Positions 61,522 through 64,000 of a stretch of 64,000 nucleotides of DNA are shown piece after piece; positions within the stretch are counted from its first letter, which is position 1; each line of letters opens with the position of its first letter. Made by a program: the position numbers and the translations under genes. The notes under the pieces are model-generated. The model searched no databases. It worked only from the letters and a program-made list of their open reading frames with translations, and was not told where the DNA came from. The stretch spans positions 1 to 64,000 of the forward strand of contig NZ_JALJVY010000002.1 in assembly GCF_024168485.1 (NCBI RefSeq), read 5' to 3'. Origin of the DNA: Sphingobium sp. OAS761. GTDB taxonomy: Bacteria > Pseudomonadota > Alphaproteobacteria > Sphingomonadales > Sphingomonadaceae.

Positions 61522-61851
61522 TCAGTCCGTCAGGTTCGACCGGGCGCGGCGGACGATATGGTCCAGGATCGCAGGATGAAGCGGCCGCTCGAAGCTGCAT
61601 CCCGCCTCATGCCCCTTGGTCCACACGACCCTGGCGCGTCGCCCCTCGAAGCCGGGCAGCATGATCCAAAGTTCGGCGCCCGCCTTGAGTTTCATGAAGC
61701 TTTGAAGCCGGAACCCTGTGCCAGACAGATCGGCGATCCGGCTGGTGAACCAGGATTCTCCCGGTCGACGCACGCGCACCCCTATCTGCGCGTGACGCCG
61801 TTCCGCCGTCCGCCCTTCGCGGTTCATCATATTCGGTCGTTCGGCGCCCAT
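61522..61851 (-). CDS. PilZ-domain protein
   Basis: 109 residues, one PilZ domain: RTAERRHAQIGVRV, RIADLSGTGFRL (the D/NxSxxG element), and TKGHEAGCSFERPL. The RTAERRH arm is compatible with cyclic di-GMP binding. A second stand-alone PilZ protein after the one at 25.8 kb. It converges on the ABC transporter gene with a 17-base gap. The upstream region contains TTAA-rich DNA near 61896-61911 without a good CtrA match. Confidence 0.85.
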   Translation of the reverse strand: MGAERPNMMNREGRTAERRHAQIGVRVRRPGESWFTSRIADLSGTGFRLQSFMKLKAGAELWIMLPGFEGRRARVVWTKGHEAGCSFERPLHPAILDHIVRRARSNLTD

Positions 61852-61926
61852 CGGTCCATAAACCCCTGTACGCCGTCATTTTCCCGGATCGACGTAACCA
61901 AAGGGTTAAACGCGGTCGCAAGATGC

Positions 61927-61956
61927 AAAAATGGGGACCGCAAACGCGGCCCCCAT
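61927..61956 (-). terminator. terminator of the exbB-exbD-exbD transcript
   Basis: On the minus strand ATGGGGGCCGC, loop GTTT, GCGGTCCCCAT, then TTTTTGC. Arms 61946-61956 and 61931-61941, with one mismatch that can be a G-U pair in RNA. It lies about 94 bases past the second exbD stop. Confidence 0.85.
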
Positions 61957-62049
61957 CTCATCGGCTGCGCTGCCGACCTTCTTGCCTTCAATCCGTCCAC
62001 GGCCCTTTAAAAGAGGGAAATCCGGGCCTGAACGGATCAGAGGTGAAGG

Positions 62050-62472
62050 TCAGAAGCTGCCATATTGCTCATTGCCGACGAAGCCGAGCTTCGTCACGCC
62101 CGCGCGCTTGATCTCCGCCAGTACCTGATCGACGATCACATAGCGGGTCTGCGCATCCGGCTGGAACTGAAGTTCCGGTTCAACCGGCAGGCGCAGCGAC
62201 TGCTGCAGATACTGACGCAGGGTCAGCAGATCGATCGGCGATCCGTTCCAGGTGATGACACCACCGGCGTCGATCGCGACCTTGTTCTTGACCGGGTCGA
62301 TCACGCTGTCGGTGGGCGGCGCGCTCTGCGGCAGGTCGATCTTCACCGCGTGGGTCTGGATCGGGATGGTAATGATGAACATGATGAGCAGAACGAGCAT
62401 GACGTCGATCAGCGGCGTCGTGTTCATTTCCACCATCGGTTCGCCATCTTCGGAGCCGGCACTCATTGCCAT
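62050..62472 (-). CDS. exbD: ExbD/TolR-type biopolymer transport protein (second copy)
   Basis: 140 residues. The N-terminal cytosolic segment, then one helix with the conserved Asp in TPLIDVMLVLLIMFIITIP, and a periplasmic C-terminal domain (DAQTRYVIVDQVLAEIKRAG). ExbD couples the proton gradient, with ExbB, to TonB. It is 24 bases after the first exbD and shares its MAMS start. Two ExbD-type genes next to one ExbB is common in sphingomonads. Ends LGFVGNEQYGSF. Confidence 0.92.
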   Translation of the reverse strand: MAMSAGSEDGEPMVEMNTTPLIDVMLVLLIMFIITIPIQTHAVKIDLPQSAPPTDSVIDPVKNKVAIDAGGVITWNGSPIDLLTLRQYLQQSLRLPVEPELQFQPDAQTRYVIVDQVLAEIKRAGVTKLGFVGNEQYGSF

Positions 62473-62496
62473 AGCGAAATCTCCTTATTCAGCCGG

Positions 62497-62985
62497 TCAG
62501 AGGCGGGTCGTGGTCGTGCCGGGTTCCGGCTCGGAGATGAAGCCCACCTTCGGGAAACCGGCGCGCTGCATCGTGTAGATGGTGCCGCCGATGCACCGAT
62601 AGGGGACATTGATGTCGCCGCGGATATGCACTTCGGGCAGATCTTCGGGCGTCATGTTCTCAACGCCGCCTGCCTTCTTGATATCCGCCTCGAGCTTCGC
62701 AACCGCACGGTCAAGCAACTCGCTAGAGCTGACCGGGCTCATCCCCCAGAAGACAGCGCAACTGCCGTCGGACGTCGACGTAACTGACAGCGATACATTT
62801 TCCGGCTTCGTAGTGGTCGGCTCGAACGCCACCTTGGGAAGCTGAAGATCGACCGTCTGCACAACGACCGGGACCGCGATAAGAAAGATGATGAGCAACA
62901 CCAGCATGACGTCGACGAGCGGCGTCGTGTTGATGTCGGACATCGGCTTGTCGTCACCGCCGTCGGAGCCAACACTCATTGCCAT
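62497..62985 (-). CDS. exbD: ExbD/TolR-type biopolymer transport protein (first copy)
   Basis: 162 residues. Same layout as the second copy: N-terminal segment MAMSVGSDGGDDKPMSDINT, helix TPLVDVMLVLLIIFLIAVPV with the conserved Asp, and a longer periplasmic domain (VHIRGDINVPYRCIGGTIYT, RAGFPKVGFISEPEPGTTTT). Two Cys (SCAVFW, YRCIGG) may form a periplasmic disulfide, absent from the second copy. It begins 126 bases after exbB. Confidence 0.92.
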   Translation of the reverse strand: MAMSVGSDGGDDKPMSDINTTPLVDVMLVLLIIFLIAVPVVVQTVDLQLPKVAFEPTTTKPENVSLSVTSTSDGSCAVFWGMSPVSSSELLDRAVAKLEADIKKAGGVENMTPEDLPEVHIRGDINVPYRCIGGTIYTMQRAGFPKVGFISEPEPGTTTTRL

Positions 62986-63110
62986 TGATATTATCCTAAC
63001 CTTGGTGTCGATGGCGCCTCGTCACGCGCGAGGCCGAACGAGGTCCATGTGCGGCGGGAATGCAGGTCGTCGCAGCCGTCGACCCATATTCCCGCCGGTC
63101 CAGAAACCGA

Positions 63111-63872
63111 TCAGGCCTTGGTCGGCGCAGCCGCCGGCTTTGCGGCCGGGGAAACCGGAGCCGCAGCAACGGCCGGCTTCACGGCGCCATCCGAAACCAG
63201 ATAGGCCAGCAGATCGACGGTAAACCCGTTCAGCTGCTCGGCGATCGCCTTGTTGCGGCGCTGCAGGAAGTTGTAGGCAAGCACCGCGGGAACGGCCACG
63301 GCCAGACCCAGCGCGGTCATGATGAGCGCTTCACCGACCGGGCCGGCGACGGCGTCGATCGAAGCCTGACCGGCAGCGCCGATCTTGATGAGCGCGCGAT
63401 AGATGCCGATAACGGTACCGAACAGACCGATGAACGGCGAGGTCGAACCGACGGTCGCGAGGAACGCCAGACCACCTCCGAGCGACGAGTTGATCGCGCC
63501 TTCCGAACGCGCCAGCGAGCCGTGCAGCCAGTCATGCGCTTCGACCGGGTCCTTCAGCTTGCTGTGCTCGTCCTGAGCCTTGATACCGTCGTCGACGATC
63601 TGCTTGTACGCCGAATTCTTCTCCAGCTTGGCCGACGCTTCCTTGAGCGAACCGGCGCGCCAGAAGGTGGCGCGGACCTTCTTGCCCTGGTTGATCACCT
63701 TCTGCTGCTCGATCAGCTTGGTGAACAGGATGTAGAAAGTGCCGACCGACATCGCGCAAAGAATGAGGAAGACGGTCCAGGCAATGGTGCCGCCCTGTTC
63801 GAGGGCTTCCATAAGGCCATAGGGGTTTTCGGCTTTGGGAGCCGCTGCTGCGAGATACATCAACATGTTCAA
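63111..63872 (-). CDS. exbB: ExbB/TolQ-type proton channel protein
   Basis: 253 residues with three membrane helices: about 26-50 (IAWTVFLILCAMSVGTFYIL), and the conserved pair around GGGLAFLATVGSTSPFIGLF and ALIMTALGLAVAVPAVLAY. GTVIGIYRALIKIGAAG is the family core. ExbB and ExbD form the motor that energises TonB for outer-membrane uptake of siderophores and vitamins. The C-terminal tail is Ala/Pro/Lys-rich. The gene order TonB (upstream, partial) - exbB - exbD - exbD fits a Ton system rather than Tol-Pal. Confidence 0.94.
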   Translation of the reverse strand: MNMLMYLAAAAPKAENPYGLMEALEQGGTIAWTVFLILCAMSVGTFYILFTKLIEQQKVINQGKKVRATFWRAGSLKEASAKLEKNSAYKQIVDDGIKAQDEHSKLKDPVEAHDWLHGSLARSEGAINSSLGGGLAFLATVGSTSPFIGLFGTVIGIYRALIKIGAAGQASIDAVAGPVGEALIMTALGLAVAVPAVLAYNFLQRRNKAIAEQLNGFTVDLLAYLVSDGAVKPAVAAAPVSPAAKPAAAPTKA

Positions 63873-63900
63873 GACTTCCCTCTCAATAGGATCATGCAGG

Positions 63901-63930
63901 GGGAAGGCGGCGCGGCGCGCCCGCCTTCCC
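63901..63930 (-). terminator. GC-rich hairpin between the TonB-like gene and exbB
   Basis: GGGAAGGCGG (63901-63910) pairs perfectly with CCGCCTTCCC (63921-63930), 10-base loop. It lies 8 bases after the TonB-like stop and 28 bases before the exbB start. On the minus strand no T-run follows, so partial termination or an mRNA-processing/stability structure is more likely than a full terminator. Confidence 0.6.
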
Positions 63931-63938
63931 GGTATGGA

Positions 63939-64000
63939 TTATTCCGGCAGACGCCAGGTGATGCGACCACTGTAGGTGTCCGCGATTTCTCTTCCGCTGG
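63939..64000 (-). CDS. probable TonB C-terminus, rest beyond window
   Basis: Only the last 19 or so residues are visible: SGREIADTYSGRITWRLPE followed by TAA at 63939. A C-terminus ending in W-R-L-P-E fits the final beta strand of TonB-type energy transducers in this group, and the position directly before exbB-exbD-exbD supports it. With so little sequence this is mostly a context call. Confidence 0.6.
   Translation of the reverse strand, partial: SGREIADTYSGRITWRLPE

Noticed and set aside
61896-61911. CtrA-like box upstream of the second PilZ gene
   Set aside because: Only one half-site (TTAA) is good and the spacing is off by one; not enough to call.
1-64000. tRNA, rRNA or CRISPR features
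   Set aside because: No cloverleaf with a T-arm-type GTTCGANTC, no rRNA stretch, and no regularly spaced repeat array was found by eye on either strand; a tRNAscan or Infernal run would settle it.

Overview
The window looks like chromosomal DNA of an alphaproteobacterium of the sphingomonad group (Sphingomonadaceae or a close relative). The evidence is a very GC-rich, densely packed gene set with many 1 to 8 base start/stop overlaps; an exosortase-A-associated glycosyltransferase and O-ligase; a tonB-exbB-exbD-exbD cluster; an HWE histidine kinase; an S10 peptidase; and an RNase E with a long acidic/basic tail. This placement is inferred from gene families, not from an rRNA gene. I found no rRNA or tRNA gene, CRISPR array, insertion sequence or phage.

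Layout. 0-2 kb: the 5' part of a large RTX-repeat exoprotein. 2-9 kb: a response regulator converging on an HWE kinase that overlaps murA, then a CRP/FNR regulator, an HNH endonuclease, gluQ, a HIG1 protein and a corrinoid adenosyltransferase. 9-19 kb: a diguanylate cyclase, egtBD (ergothioneine), a DUF1176 protein, a nucleoside transporter, small regulators and typA. 19-28 kb: an S10 peptidase, DUF899, acetate permease with DUF485, a TelA/XpaC pair, PilZ, a lipoprotein-like methyltransferase and prfB. 28-36 kb: the conserved block rpmH-rnpA-yidD-yidC-engB, dsbA with an M48/TPR protease, and rne. 37-41 kb: amidase AmiC and PBP1A (peptidoglycan). 41-46 kb: a flavin-barrel protein, DoxX, an aminotransferase relic, cstA-ybdD, a probable small RNA, xdhC and an S24 repressor. 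46-54.5 kb: an accessory-looking polysaccharide locus. 54.5-64 kb: DJ-1/PfpI, topoisomerase IB, MscS, an outer-membrane-like protein, a methyltransferase/anti-sigma fusion, an ABC exporter, PilZ and the Ton energising genes.

The polysaccharide locus has a minus-strand run: a methyltransferase-glycosyltransferase-methyltransferase fusion, a sulfotransferase, an exosortase-A-type glycosyltransferase and a membrane protein. A divergent plus-strand run encodes a 48-residue membrane protein, an O-ligase and another membrane protein. Together they could build, sulfate, methylate and ligate a surface glycan. Near-consensus CtrA-type boxes lie in two of its promoter regions.

The observations I rate highest are: a probable ~120-nt small RNA near 44.4 kb whose terminator loop can pair with the 8 bases just before its own stem; the three-domain glycan enzyme; the methyltransferase/anti-sigma fusion; a 10-bp hairpin with the PBP1A start codon in its loop; a 20-bp inverted repeat that buries the DUF899 start; and rpmH lying inside an open rnpA frame. 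Coordinates of short sites were counted by hand and could be off by a base.
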